Shown piece by piece: positions 34,467-43,670 of a stretch of DNA of 64,000 bases. A program made the position numbers and the translations under genes. Source of the stretch: Fischerella sp. PCC 9605 (GTDB lineage Bacteria; Cyanobacteriota; Cyanobacteriia; Cyanobacteriales; Nostocaceae); assembly GCF_000517105.1 (NCBI RefSeq), contig NZ_KI912148.1, forward strand, positions 304,518-368,517, read 5' to 3'. The notes beneath the pieces were generated by a model, which worked only from the letters and a program-made list of their open reading frames with translations, was not told the DNA's origin and made no database searches. The first letter of the stretch is position 1. Each line of letters opens with the position of its first letter.

Positions 34467-35195
34467 TCAATATGTCTGCAAGTTCAGTTGAGATTGCTGA
34501 GATTCAGTAGATAGCTTCAACATAGCCATCATATACTGTGTTCGTTGTTCAGTTAATAGCATACACAAAGCGAGTATTAGTTCAGAACCGCTAGCAAGAA
34601 CTGTACCAACAAGATCTGTGGGTATAGCGTTACCAATTAAAGAAACTAAAGCACCTACAAATAGCCAAGACCATTTCAATCTACGCCAAATACCGATACC
34701 AATAATCATCACAAAGAGGTTAACTAAAATAGTGATAATTGGTAATTGATTGGGTTGAGCCGCGACATAACGTAACATACCAGCAAATGTCTCAGGAACC
34801 AGTTCGAGTCCTACAAACTGAGTAGCTACATCATATATACCGAGTCCGATCGCAAGTACCCAACCTAAAACTCTGACAAACCGACTACCTGCCCAATCTG
34901 CTCCGGCTCGATGAGCAAGTTCAACTACAATTACAATAAACAGGGGAACGACAATATAGTGGGCAAGAAAACGCAGCATACTGAGTGATTCCAGCAATTT
35001 TCCTTCACCAAGCAGGCTTCCCACTAACAAAACAAAATTGTCATAGCTACTGCATACTAAAAGTATGGGTAGGACAATCATTGCTATACTGTTTGACTTG
35101 CGCCACAGTTGAATTGACCAAACTAGTAATACCCATTCGACTAAGATATAACTGAGATGGCAGAATGGGTGAATAACTGACAAAATATTCGTCAT
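34467..35195 (-). CDS. unrecognised polytopic membrane protein (242 aa)
   Basis: About seven hydrophobic segments span most of the protein (roughly 8-30, 37-60, 70-95, 107-128, 148-170, 172-192, 195-213). Polar residues inside or next to them stand out: HPFCHLSYILVEW at the start, SSYDN in helix 2, RFLAHYIVVP and VVELAHRAGADW near helix 3. The soluble tail is Gln/Ser-rich (STESQQSQLNLQTY). I cannot assign a family. The gene follows the 284-residue membrane protein with a 59-bp gap on the same strand, so the two probably form an operon and may act together. Confidence 0.7.
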   Translation of the reverse strand: MTNILSVIHPFCHLSYILVEWVLLVWSIQLWRKSNSIAMIVLPILLVCSSYDNFVLLVGSLLGEGKLLESLSMLRFLAHYIVVPLFIVIVVELAHRAGADWAGSRFVRVLGWVLAIGLGIYDVATQFVGLELVPETFAGMLRYVAAQPNQLPIITILVNLFVMIIGIGIWRRLKWSWLFVGALVSLIGNAIPTDLVGTVLASGSELILALCMLLTEQRTQYMMAMLKLSTESQQSQLNLQTY

Positions 35196-35254
35196 CTTTT
35201 TTGGCTCTCCAATGTATCTACATCACTTGCATCTTGATTGCGATCGCTATTGAC

Positions 35255-36109
35255 TTACCTATATACGCCTTTGTCTTGAGCCTGTTGGAGTGATTTTGAG
35301 TTAGCTTGGCGTAGCGGATTAATGTAGACCAAATAAGCAAAAATGATAACTCCCATTTCTGTACCAGCTAAGTCGTGGAGAATATGGAAGAGTGGATTTA
35401 GGGTGGGATTAGATTGGTGTTGAGCTAGGAGAAAAACAAAGAATAAGTTAACACCAACAGAAAAAATAGGTACGAAGATGATCCGCCAGTCTTGGAGAAC
35501 TTTGTAGGCTCTATATGTCAAAAATCCAAAGACTATTGTGAGAGCAATATAAATGGGAATTTTAAAGGCAGAAATATCCAGACTTGCTCCTAAAGGATAT
35601 AAAACTGAGATGGCAAGTAAACTGCCGACAAATAATATATCAACCCATTTATTTCGAGCAAAGGCATCTGCCCACAAAGCAAAGGATGAAATTAAAAATG
35701 CATAGAATAGGAAGTTCAAAAAGGTATAATCATTTTGATAAAACCAATTTTGTTGTATGTGCCAGCCAATCTCAAAGGCAATAGCAACCATTTGAAAAGG
35801 AAGCCCTAGGTAAAGAGCAAAGGGAGAATGCAACCCCTTTGATACTAAGTAATCTGCACGGTCGTAAAATATCTTCATGGTGACAGGAACAATAACAAAG
35901 GGAAGCAAATGAGTAATAATTAGGGCGATTTTCCATCCCCAAGAAATGCTTCCCATATCTGAAGCTTGCCAGAATGTGTAGCCAAAACCAGATAATGTCA
36001 CCAGAAAGTAGATAGCAGCGATCAAAAAAGTTGCTCCAAAAATTTTGTTTTTAATTGCTTTATCTGTGACTTGGAGCGCAATATCTTGGTCAGATTTTTG
36101 TATTTGCAT
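35255..36109 (-). CDS. unrecognised polytopic membrane protein (284 aa)
   Basis: About eight hydrophobic segments follow a charged N-terminus (MQIQKSDQDIALQVTDKAIKN). Conspicuous polar residues within membrane regions are FEIGWHIQQNW (about 113-123) and LFHILHDLAGTEMGV near the C-terminus (about 244-258), a pattern sometimes seen where His and acidic residues bind metal or haem. No family can be named. It heads the probable pair with the 242-residue protein. A 305-bp gap separates it from the dprA stop, so it likely has its own promoter. Confidence 0.7.
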   Translation of the reverse strand: MQIQKSDQDIALQVTDKAIKNKIFGATFLIAAIYFLVTLSGFGYTFWQASDMGSISWGWKIALIITHLLPFVIVPVTMKIFYDRADYLVSKGLHSPFALYLGLPFQMVAIAFEIGWHIQQNWFYQNDYTFLNFLFYAFLISSFALWADAFARNKWVDILFVGSLLAISVLYPLGASLDISAFKIPIYIALTIVFGFLTYRAYKVLQDWRIIFVPIFSVGVNLFFVFLLAQHQSNPTLNPLFHILHDLAGTEMGVIIFAYLVYINPLRQANSKSLQQAQDKGVYR

Positions 36110-36414
36110 TTATCAATTACCCTTGAATTAAAAATTTGTACTTATTCAGCACACAAGCACTTACATTGATACAGACACAATAGGTAAACAATCTAGTATG
36201 GTTGCAAATATATAGTGCTTGCTTCTGGAATTTTGAGCTTACAGGAGTATGCTTCACCATCTGAACGCAACAAACTTAGCTACCAACAGAAGTTGGTCAA
36301 TTCCAGATTCTCTCCAAATTTTTTGGTGAAATTTAATTTTCGATTACTGGCTAGAATTCACCAAAGATGATGCTCAAAAGGGAAAATCAATTTATCAAAA
36401 ATCCCAAAATGCTA
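36110..36414. other. intergenic region, nothing firmly identified
   Basis: AT-rich. A 26-codon frame starting at the ATG near 36249 follows AGGAG too closely to be convincing. A small dyad ACCAAC-AGAA-GTTGGT lies at about 36282-36297, without a T-run. Confidence 0.4.
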
Positions 36415-37533
36415 TCAAATACGCTGATATCTCATTCCTGGCAGTTGCGAGACTAAACCCATTAGTTCCAACTGCAACAAAGCACTAGCAACCGCACCCG
36501 CAGCCATGCCTGTTTGTTTGACAATAACATCAAAGGACAAAGGCTCTGAAGAAATCGCATTCATTACCTGCTGAACTTCTGGTGATAAATTAGGCAATAT
36601 TAACTGTTGGGATTGTGGTGACGCCTGAACAGAATCTAATTTTGGTATTGCTCCCAGCATTTTTAACAGTTCGTCTAGTTCTTTAAGAATAGGAGCAGCA
36701 CCTTGGCTGAGTAACTTTAAACACCCTTGAGATGGGTAATCATCCAATCTTCCTGGGAGTACATAAACATCTCTGCCAAATTCATTCGCATAGTTAGCTG
36801 TTATCAGTGCACCGGATTTTAGAGGTGCTTCCATCACCAATACAGCACGACTCAACCCAGCGATAATCCGGTTGCGACGGGGAAAATGGGCGCGATCGGG
36901 GGGAGTTTGAGTTGGGTACTCACTCAAAACCAATCCAGCAGCGAGAATTCGCTTGTACAATTCCTGATTTTTGGCTGGATAGATGACATCTACGCCTGTA
37001 CCTAAAACTGCTAGTGTACGCCCTCCAGCTTTGATAGCGGCGGCGTGACTTTCTGTGTCAATTCCCTCTGCTAAACCAGAAACGACTGTAAAGCCATTTT
37101 TAACCAAAGCCGTGCTAATTTGACGAGTCCAACGGATACCATACTCTGAGGGTTGGCGCGTACCGACAATGGCAACGAGTGGCTTTTGTCCGAGATTCTC
37201 TTGCAGTTCGACTTCTCCGCGAAAGTACAATAATGGCGGTGGACTAGGAGTTTCTAGCAGCAAGCGGGGATATTCTGCATCTGCTGGTGTCCAGAAATTA
37301 GGGTTTTGTTCTTGGTGCTGGGTGAGTAGTTGTTCGGGATAAAGACGCGATCGCTGTCTTGTCACCTTTTCTAATGTCTGAAAACCAAAACCCTCGACTG
37401 CTTGCAATTGTGCCGGACTAGCTTCCCAAGCTGCTTTGAGTGTGCCAAAATGCTCTTGCAATCGTTGCAGCAATACCGGGCCAATCCCAGATATACGCGA
37501 CCAAGCTAGCCAATACGCACGTTCAACTGCCAA
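36415..37533 (-). CDS. dprA: DNA-processing protein DprA
   Basis: DprA loads RecA on incoming single-stranded DNA during natural transformation. An N-terminal helix-hairpin-helix/SAM-like region (SRISGIGPVLLQRLQEHFG) is followed by the Rossmann-like DprA core (LVAIVGTRQPSEYGIRWTRQI, VSGLAEGIDTESHAAAI, TLAVLGTGVDVIYPAKN, FPRRNRIIAGLS, SGALITANYANEFGRDVYVLPG) and a C-terminal winged helix. The open frame reaches a TTG at 37617, but those codons lie in the secA terminator hairpin. The TTG at 37533 (AVERAYWLAW), with GAGGA upstream, fits the family start better. Both are TTG, so the exact start is uncertain. Confidence 0.9.
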   Translation of the reverse strand: MAVERAYWLAWSRISGIGPVLLQRLQEHFGTLKAAWEASPAQLQAVEGFGFQTLEKVTRQRSRLYPEQLLTQHQEQNPNFWTPADAEYPRLLLETPSPPPLLYFRGEVELQENLGQKPLVAIVGTRQPSEYGIRWTRQISTALVKNGFTVVSGLAEGIDTESHAAAIKAGGRTLAVLGTGVDVIYPAKNQELYKRILAAGLVLSEYPTQTPPDRAHFPRRNRIIAGLSRAVLVMEAPLKSGALITANYANEFGRDVYVLPGRLDDYPSQGCLKLLSQGAAPILKELDELLKMLGAIPKLDSVQASPQSQQLILPNLSPEVQQVMNAISSEPLSFDVIVKQTGMAAGAVASALLQLELMGLVSQLPGMRYQRI

Positions 37534-37606
37534 TTGTTCATCCTCATCTGTTCTGGCTTGATTATTCCCAGATTCTCTAGCTGAAATATGATTGACGCCA
37601 AAAAGC

Positions 37607-37635
37607 AAAGACGCCAAGTTATTCTTAGCGTCTTT
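37607..37635 (-). terminator. secA terminator hairpin
   Basis: On the minus strand AAAGACGCTAAG pairs with CTTGGCGTCTTT around loop AATAA and is followed by GCTTTTT. It lies 28 bp after the secA stop and overlaps the 5' end of the maximal dprA frame. Confidence 0.7.
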
Positions 37636-37662
37636 ACGTAAAATGATTTCTAGTGCCTAGAC

Positions 37663-40458
37663 TTACACCATCTCTGATGATGTTTGCACTACTGGCTGGG
37701 GTTGGGGTTGAAACATGAACAATGAGTAGACCACATCTCGGCGAATGTTGGTCATCATATCCAAGAAGAGTTCGTAACCCTCGGTCTTGTACTCAATTAA
37801 TGGATCTTTTTGACCGTAACCCCGTAATCCTACGGACTCGCGCAGGGCATCCATTTGTTGTAGGTGTTCCCGCCACAGGGTGTCAATTCGCTGCAAGATA
37901 AAGAAGCGTTCGGCTTGACGCATCAATCCGGGTTGAATTTGGTCAATCTGGGCTTCTTTGATGTCGTAGGCGATCCGCACTTGTTCGTGCAGGAAGGCTT
38001 TAATCTCAGCCATTGACATATCTACTAGTTGGTTTGACTGCAAATCTGCTAGCAGATAAACAAATTCTTTGACTTTCTCCACCAACTTGTCTAATTCCCA
38101 CTCTTCTGAGGGTAAGTCTGGGTTGATGTAGTAGTTAACGATGTCATCCATCGTTCTTTCGGCGTACTCAATCACCTGTTCTTTCAAGTCTTGCCCTTCC
38201 AAGACTCGGCGGCGTTCGGCGTAGATGGCACGGCGCTGGTTATTCATCACCTCGTCGTACTCAAACACCTGTTTGCGGATGTCGTAGTAGTAGGTTTCGA
38301 CTTTTTTCTGCGCGCCTTCTAAACTGCGGGTAAGCATCCCAGATTCGATGGGCATGTCTTCTTCGACGCGGAACATTTCCATTAATTTGGCAACGCGATC
38401 GCCACCAAAAATCCGCATCAGGTTATCCTCTAAGCTGAGGAAAAATCTCGTCGAACCAGGGTCGCCTTGCCGTCCGGCCCGTCCGCGCAACTGGTTGTCA
38501 ATCCGCCGCGATTCGTGACGTTCTGTACCAATTACGTGCAAGCCTCCCAGTTCTACTACTTCTTGGTGTTCGCGGCTGGTGAACGCTTCATACTCTTGCT
38601 TGACGCGGTTGTAGGCGTTTCGCAATTGCTGAATCACAGGATCGTCGGTAGGAGCTTTTTCTGCTGCTACAGCTACCTTTTCTTCTGCTTCTAATTCTGG
38701 CAGACTGCGATCGCCATATTCTCGCACCGCAGATTCTACAGCTTGTTTGAGCATTTGTTCTGCTTCTTTAGAAAGCTGAGTTGGGAAAACCTGTGGCGAA
38801 GCCTTCCAAGTTTTAACTTTTTTACCTGGGACAAAGCCTTGACCAGCACCACTTCCTGCGGGAGGTAAACCAGATGCCCTGTGGATGCTAAACATATCTT
38901 CATCTTCCGGCTTCACGATCCGGGGCATGAAGTATTCCCGCAGCTTTAAACGCGCCATGTATTCGGCGTTACCACCAAGGATAATATCCGTACCTCTACC
39001 AGCCATGTTGGTGGCAATGGTCACAGCCCCTTTGCGCCCTGCTTGAGCCACAATCTCTGCTTCACGCTCTACGTTTTCCGGTCGGGCATTGAGCAGTTCG
39101 TGGGGAATCTCCATTTGCTTCAACAGCTGGCTGAGATATTCTGATTTTTCTACGCTTGTAGTTCCTACCAATACAGGTCGGCCTAGTTGGTGCATTTCGG
39201 CACATTCTTTGGCGATCGCCCTCCATTTACCCGCTTCGGTCTTAAAGACCATATCGGACAAATCTTCACGTCTTCTGGTACGGTTGGTAGGAATTACCGT
39301 TACTTCTAGTTTGTAAATTTTTTCAAATTCTGCTTCTTCTGTTTTTGCCGTTCCTGTCATTCCACCTAGTTTTGGATACAGCAAAAACAGGTTTTGATAG
39401 GTAATTGTCGCTAGAGTCTGAGTTTCTGGTTGAATTTCTACGTGTTCTTTTGCTTCAATTGCTTGGTGCAGTCCATCACTCCAACGGCGTCCAGGTAGCA
39501 CCCGTCCAGTAAATTCATCAACAATCACCACTTCCCCGTTGCGGACAATGTAGTTTACGTCCTTGAGGAACAGTTCTTTAGCCTTAATGGCATTGAAAAC
39601 GAAGTGTGCCCACGGATCTTCTGGATCGAATAAATCTTTTACTCCCAAAAGCTGTTCTGCTTCGGCAAAACCTTCATCAGTCAACAGCACGTTACGAGCT
39701 TTTTCATCTACTTCATAATGCTCATCTTTTTTGAGTGCTGCGGCAATCCGGGCTGCTTCTAGATATTTTTCTGTTGGTCGTTCTACTTGCCCGGAAATAA
39801 TCAACGGAGTCCGCGCTTCATCAACTAAAATTGAGTCTACCTCGTCAATTACACAGTAGTTGAATGGGCGCTGCACCACGTCTTTCATGTCTGTCGCCAT
39901 GTTGTCGCGCAGATAGTCAAAACCTACCTCGCTGTTGGTGACATAAGTAATGTCACACTCGTAGTTTTTCTTTCGCTCTTGGGGAGTCATGCTTGCCTGA
40001 ATTAGCCCCACACTCAACCCCAAGAAACGATGCACCTGTCCCATCCATTCTGCGTCACGACGAGCCAAGTAATCGTTAACCGTAACTACGTGTACGCCTT
40101 TGCCTGTCAGAGCATTCAAATAACTAGGTAGGGTAGCAACCAGGGTTTTGCCCTCACCGGTTTTCATTTCGGCAATTTGCCCTGTGTGTAATATGACACC
40201 GCCTAATATTTGGACATCAAAATGCCGCAACCCTAAGACTCGCCGTGCAGCTTCTCTGACCACAGCGAACGCTTCTGGTAAGATATCATCCAAAGTTTCG
40301 CCGTTAGTCAGACGCTGCTTAAACTCCGCTGTTTTGCCCTTGAGTTCCTCATCAGAAAGGGCTTTAATATCTTCCTCTAAGAGGTTAACTTCTGTAATGT
40401 AAGGTTGGTATCTTTTAAGCTTACGAGCGTTGGGGTCGCCCAACAAAGTTTTTAGCAT
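37663..40458 (-). CDS. secA: preprotein translocase ATPase SecA
   Basis: SecA drives precursor proteins through SecYEG at the plasma and thylakoid membranes. The 931-residue protein has Walker A MKTGEGKT near residue 98, the DEAD-like motif [34 protein letters not shown], and [29 protein letters not shown] cyanobacterial-type insertion (about 510-620, [23 protein letters not shown]) is present, and the C-terminal zinc-binding tail of proteobacterial SecA is absent, as usual in cyanobacteria. Substrates encoded here include pre-PsbU and the PEP-CTERM proteins. Confidence 0.97.
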   Translation of the reverse strand: MLKTLLGDPNARKLKRYQPYITEVNLLEEDIKALSDEELKGKTAEFKQRLTNGETLDDILPEAFAVVREAARRVLGLRHFDVQILGGVILHTGQIAEMKTGEGKTLVATLPSYLNALTGKGVHVVTVNDYLARRDAEWMGQVHRFLGLSVGLIQASMTPQERKKNYECDITYVTNSEVGFDYLRDNMATDMKDVVQRPFNYCVIDEVDSILVDEARTPLIISGQVERPTEKYLEAARIAAALKKDEHYEVDEKARNVLLTDEGFAEAEQLLGVKDLFDPEDPWAHFVFNAIKAKELFLKDVNYIVRNGEVVIVDEFTGRVLPGRRWSDGLHQAIEAKEHVEIQPETQTLATITYQNLFLLYPKLGGMTGTAKTEEAEFEKIYKLEVTVIPTNRTRRREDLSDMVFKTEAGKWRAIAKECAEMHQLGRPVLVGTTSVEKSEYLSQLLKQMEIPHELLNARPENVEREAEIVAQAGRKGAVTIATNMAGRGTDIILGGNAEYMARLKLREYFMPRIVKPEDEDMFSIHRASGLPPAGSGAGQGFVPGKKVKTWKASPQVFPTQLSKEAEQMLKQAVESAVREYGDRSLPELEAEEKVAVAAEKAPTDDPVIQQLRNAYNRVKQEYEAFTSREHQEVVELGGLHVIGTERHESRRIDNQLRGRAGRQGDPGSTRFFLSLEDNLMRIFGGDRVAKLMEMFRVEEDMPIESGMLTRSLEGAQKKVETYYYDIRKQVFEYDEVMNNQRRAIYAERRRVLEGQDLKEQVIEYAERTMDDIVNYYINPDLPSEEWELDKLVEKVKEFVYLLADLQSNQLVDMSMAEIKAFLHEQVRIAYDIKEAQIDQIQPGLMRQAERFFILQRIDTLWREHLQQMDALRESVGLRGYGQKDPLIEYKTEGYELFLDMMTNIRRDVVYSLFMFQPQPQPVVQTSSEMV

Positions 40459-40722
40459 GGCAGGTTATTGAACAAAATCAAGGGAGAGGGGAATTTAAGA
40501 TTTGGAATTGATTATAAGCATCTAACCCAACTGAGCCTTAATACTCAACAGCAGGGCTGGTAATGTAAATTTCCTCAAAAACAGCAAGAAGACTGACCAA
40601 TCTACTTACTAAATGATGAATTTAAACTACAAGTTTATGTTTGAAACTTTATTAATAGTATCATTTTGCCCCCAGATGAAGCAGTGAACTCCAACCATGC
40701 TCAAGTAGCGATCGCCGTCCTT

Positions 40723-40832
40723 TAGGGGATTGGGGGATTGGGGGATGGGGAGATGGGGAGATGGGGGATGGGGAGAAAGAAGAATTCTTGTCTCTCCCAC
40801 TCTCCCACTCTCCCCTCTCCCCCTCCTCAATT
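40723..40832. repeat. facing GGGGATT / CTCCCACT repeat arrays
   Basis: GGGGGATT/GGGGAGAT units (40727-40784) face TCTCCCACTCTCCC units (40793-40826) across AAGAAGAATTCTTG. The array touches the 3' end of the cytochrome gene. The rest of the secA-cytochrome gap (40459-40722) shows nothing I can name. Confidence 0.75.
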
Positions 40833-41372
40833 CGAGTTTTCCCACTCCGGCGTGAGACGGCGGAAATTATACTCATTAACACCAGGATGGCAGGAGGCAC
40901 AGCTGTTTATCTCTAGAGGACGTGGCAGTTTGACTTTGGGATGCAAAGCTTTGAAATAACGAGAATTATTGAGGCGATAGGGCGTTTGTTCTTCTTGTAG
41001 CTGGGGACGGGAAAAAGTAGCAAGATATCTCCAAATCAAAATGCGTGGTGGATCGACTAAAGGTTTGAGCTGGCTGCCGTAATGTTGTGAGTCTTCTAAG
41101 AGATTTTTCCAAGTTTGAGTCGGAAAAATCTCTGGTGGTAAGGCAATGTGACAGCTAGAACAATTTTCAAGATAAAGTTCTTGCCCTAGTTGGTATTGGC
41201 TAGGTACTACATCAACAGTGCCGATCTCGGAAGTAGGAGTAGCACCTTGGACATTAGTTGCAAAGGATAGTAGCCAACCCATAGCCAAACACCAAGCGAA
41301 GACTACTAAAAGTAAACCAAAAGGCTTTCTATTGAGTTGGCGGTGGTTACGACGCTTAATAATATTTGACAT
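40827..41372 (-). CDS. membrane-anchored dihaem cytochrome c
   Basis: This 181-residue c-type cytochrome has two haem motifs, CSSCH at 71-75 and CASCH at 158-162. A basic N-terminus and one hydrophobic segment (about 18-41) act as signal or anchor, placing the haems in the lumen or periplasm. The central part (LVDPPRILIWRYLATFSRPQL, LPRPLEINSCASCHPGVNEYNFRRLTPEWE) resembles the dihaem cytochrome family (DHC) of cyanobacteria, whose electron partners are not established. ATG 41372 is chosen over an upstream GTG. Monocistronic. Confidence 0.88.
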   Translation of the reverse strand: MSNIIKRRNHRQLNRKPFGLLLVVFAWCLAMGWLLSFATNVQGATPTSEIGTVDVVPSQYQLGQELYLENCSSCHIALPPEIFPTQTWKNLLEDSQHYGSQLKPLVDPPRILIWRYLATFSRPQLQEEQTPYRLNNSRYFKALHPKVKLPRPLEINSCASCHPGVNEYNFRRLTPEWENSN

Positions 41373-41483
41373 CCTCACACCTATTTGATTTTGGATTTTA
41401 GATTTTGGATTGTGGATTGGAGATTAATAATTTATGATTGTTTTTTCCATGACCTATTACCTAATTCCTAGTTCCCAATCCCT

Positions 41484-42224
41484 TCACTTTGTTGCTACTA
41501 CAATCATTCTGCGGCTATCAAGTGCAAATGGCTCACCATCGTGTCCGTAACCCTCAACCTGACGGAAACCAGCTTGGCATAAGCAGTCGCGGAGTTCTGT
41601 AAAGGTAAAATGACGAACAAAGAAATTGATGCGATGTATCTGCCCATCACGGATGATAATTCGTTCGTTGTATGTGCGACCAGTAGAGATACCATAGCGG
41701 TTAGTATCAATCATGAAATTGCCATCGCGTTCGGTAATAAAGGTAGGATGAAAGTCTTTGATTATGCGGTACAAGTTTTGAATATCAATTAACAATTTGC
41801 CATCTGCTTTGAGGGCGCGATAGGCTTCAGCTAGTACCAAGCGATTTTCATCGTCATTGAAGTAGCCAAAAGCGGTGAACCAATTGATAATACAGTCAAA
41901 GCGATCGCTCCACGGCAGAGAACGCATATCACCTTGGATGTACTCAACTTCCACACCGCTACTAGCTGCATCTTGACGGGCTTTGTCCAAAAATAAAGCT
42001 GTAGCATCAAGCCCAGTTATATTACAGCCACCTTTAGCCAGTTGATTAGCAATTCGCCCGTGTCCACAAGCTAAATCTAATACAGCCATTCCTGCTTCTA
42101 AATTCAGCAGACGACAGATTAAATCAACATTGCGTTCCGTCCGTTCTGGTGTCAACAGTGGTTCGTAGAAGTAAAGATAATCTTCGTCGAACAGCGCTTC
42201 AAAATCGAATCTATTTGCACTCAT
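41484..42224 (-). CDS. class I SAM-dependent methyltransferase
   Basis: This 246-residue enzyme has the Rossmann-type methyltransferase fold. Motif I is AVLDLACGHGRIANQLA near residues 46-62, followed by GLDATALFLDKARQ, EYIQGDMRSLPW and DCIINWFTAFGYF. The C-terminal part has strands around RINFFVRHFTFTELRDCLCQAGF. Substrate is unknown; the fold alone cannot tell small-molecule from macromolecular acceptors. It lies 47 bp downstream of the TetR gene on the same strand and may be co-transcribed. Confidence 0.88.
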   Translation of the reverse strand: MSANRFDFEALFDEDYLYFYEPLLTPERTERNVDLICRLLNLEAGMAVLDLACGHGRIANQLAKGGCNITGLDATALFLDKARQDAASSGVEVEYIQGDMRSLPWSDRFDCIINWFTAFGYFNDDENRLVLAEAYRALKADGKLLIDIQNLYRIIKDFHPTFITERDGNFMIDTNRYGISTGRTYNERIIIRDGQIHRINFFVRHFTFTELRDCLCQAGFRQVEGYGHDGEPFALDSRRMIVVATK

Positions 42225-42271
42225 GAGAGAGAATTGAGAGGGTGCATTAACGGATATTCTTAACTTAAGAT

Positions 42272-42871
42272 TTATGCAGACAAGTACGCATTAATTAGCG
42301 TAGCTGCTGCTTTTTCTAAAGATACCTCCGCAACTTGACCAAATAAGCGCCGTTGGGCAAATGCGCCATCAATTAGCAACAGTAAATTTGCAGCGAGTTC
42401 GCGTGGATTGCTTGCACTTGCTTGTTCGGATAATTGCATCAGGCGATCGCGCACCGCTTCTTTATGCTTGATTGCAACTTGATGTCCCGGATAGTCCAAT
42501 TGTGCAAATTCTGCTGTTGTAATGAGGAACGGACACCCCAAACAATCTGGCTTTGTCAATAGTTCATCCAACCATTTAAACACCGCCAGCAATTGTTGAG
42601 TAGGCTGATGGGGATGCTTGGCAATTTCTACTTCCATCAGTTCCCAAAAGCGTTGGTTACGTCGTTCCAGATACGCCACCACTAAATCATCTTTTGATGG
42701 GAAATAGCGATATAAGGTTGTTTTTGCCACTCCTGACTTGGCAATTATGGTATCTACCCCCGTTGCCCGAATGCCTTCCCGATAGAATAGTTCATCAGCA
42801 ATGTTGAGGATATGTTCTCTTAGCGCAGGTTTCGCTTCATCCTGCGCTGCTTTTACACGAGTTTTTGGCAC
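42272..42871 (-). CDS. TetR/AcrR family transcriptional regulator
   Basis: This 199-residue repressor has an N-terminal helix-turn-helix (TIIAKSGVAKTTLYRYFPSKDDLVVAYLERR, about 40-70) and a variable ligand-binding C-terminal domain with Cys residues (KPDCLGCPFLITTAEF). The start is GTG at 42871. It is divergent from the oxidoreductase gene, and the 104-bp gap contains two related 14-bp dyads and a well-formed promoter toward that gene. Control of the oxidoreductase and of itself is therefore likely. The inducer is unknown. Confidence 0.9.
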   Translation of the reverse strand: MPKTRVKAAQDEAKPALREHILNIADELFYREGIRATGVDTIIAKSGVAKTTLYRYFPSKDDLVVAYLERRNQRFWELMEVEIAKHPHQPTQQLLAVFKWLDELLTKPDCLGCPFLITTAEFAQLDYPGHQVAIKHKEAVRDRLMQLSEQASASNPRELAANLLLLIDGAFAQRRLFGQVAEVSLEKAAATLINAYLSA

Positions 42872-42892
42872 GGAATTCTCCCAATATCCCTA

Positions 42893-42921
42893 TTGACATG
42901 ATACATACCTGTCTGTAATAT
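42893..42921 (+). promoter_or_regulatory. sigma70-type promoter with embedded TetR operator
   Basis: TTGACA (42893-42898), a 17-bp spacer and TAATAT (42916-42921) read toward the oxidoreductase gene. The dyad ACATA-CCTG-TCTGT (42903-42916) fills the spacer, so a bound repressor would block polymerase. Confidence 0.75.
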
Positions 42922-42939
42922 AACAATTATGAAAATAAT

Positions 42940-42953
42940 ACAGACCTATCTGT
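42940..42953. promoter_or_regulatory. second TetR operator
   Basis: ACAGA-CCTA-TCTGT is a perfect-armed dyad sharing the TCTGT arm and central CCT with the site at 42903. Centres are 37 bp apart. It lies downstream of the promoter and before the ATG at 42976. Confidence 0.75.
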
Positions 42954-42975
42954 TTTATATAGGAAATATCCAGCC

Positions 42976-43656
42976 ATGAAGATTGGAATTATTGGTAGTG
43001 GAAACATGGGACGTTCTTTAGGTATTCTCTGGGCAGAACAGGGGCATCAAGTATTTTTTGGCTCCCGTGATGCCGAAAAAGGAAAAGCAGTTGCTGAGTT
43101 CGCAGAACTCGGAACACAAGGTGGTTCAAACGATCAAGCAGTGGCGTTTGCTGATGTGATTTTGTGGACAGTACGCGGGATGATGCCAACACAATTGCTA
43201 TCTCATCCTGAAGCTCTCAACGGTAAGATAATCATTGATTGTAATAATCAGGAAATTCCGGAAGGATTTGCTTATCCAGCAATAGTAGAATCTTTAGCGG
43301 AAAAGCTTGCTAAAGATGTACCGAATGCGCGTGTGGTCAAGGCTTTTAACACAATGGCACAGGAAGTGTTTGAATTAGCACCTGAGCCGCTTAGGGATTA
43401 TGGGGTTTCTGTGTTTGTTGCAGCAGATGATGAGCAAGCCAGAAAAACAGTAATGCAGCTTGCAGAAGAGATAGGATTTTTACCAATAGATACCGGAACT
43501 TTACGCAATGCGCGATTAGTGGAAGGCTTAGGAGATTTTATTCGCCTAATTATCATTGGTCAGGAGCAAGGTGCTTATGCAACCATCTGTGTGAACATCC
43601 TACCTGCGGCGCAAGAACAACGTTTAGGCGGACGGCAAGCTTCGAGTTTGAAGTGA
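42976..43656 (+). CDS. NAD(P)-binding oxidoreductase, F420 reductase-like
   Basis: This 226-residue protein has an N-terminal dinucleotide fold (IGIIGSGNMGRSLGILWAEQGHQVFFGSRD, residues 3-32) and resembles the NADPH-dependent F420 reductase / NAD-binding-2 group (ARVVKAFNTMAQEVFEL, FVAADDEQARKTVMQLAEEIGFLPIDTGTLRNARLVEGLGD). Cyanobacterial members probably act as NADP-dependent reductases with an unknown substrate. It is divergent from a TetR regulator and sits behind its operators, so it is likely induced by a small molecule. Confidence 0.85.
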   Translation: MKIGIIGSGNMGRSLGILWAEQGHQVFFGSRDAEKGKAVAEFAELGTQGGSNDQAVAFADVILWTVRGMMPTQLLSHPEALNGKIIIDCNNQEIPEGFAYPAIVESLAEKLAKDVPNARVVKAFNTMAQEVFELAPEPLRDYGVSVFVAADDEQARKTVMQLAEEIGFLPIDTGTLRNARLVEGLGDFIRLIIIGQEQGAYATICVNILPAAQEQRLGGRQASSLK

Positions 43657-43670
43657 ATCTCTAGATGAAT

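Noticed and set aside
36249-36329. 26-codon frame upstream of the 284-residue membrane protein gene
   Set aside because: AGGAG is only one base before the ATG, and the peptide has no features.
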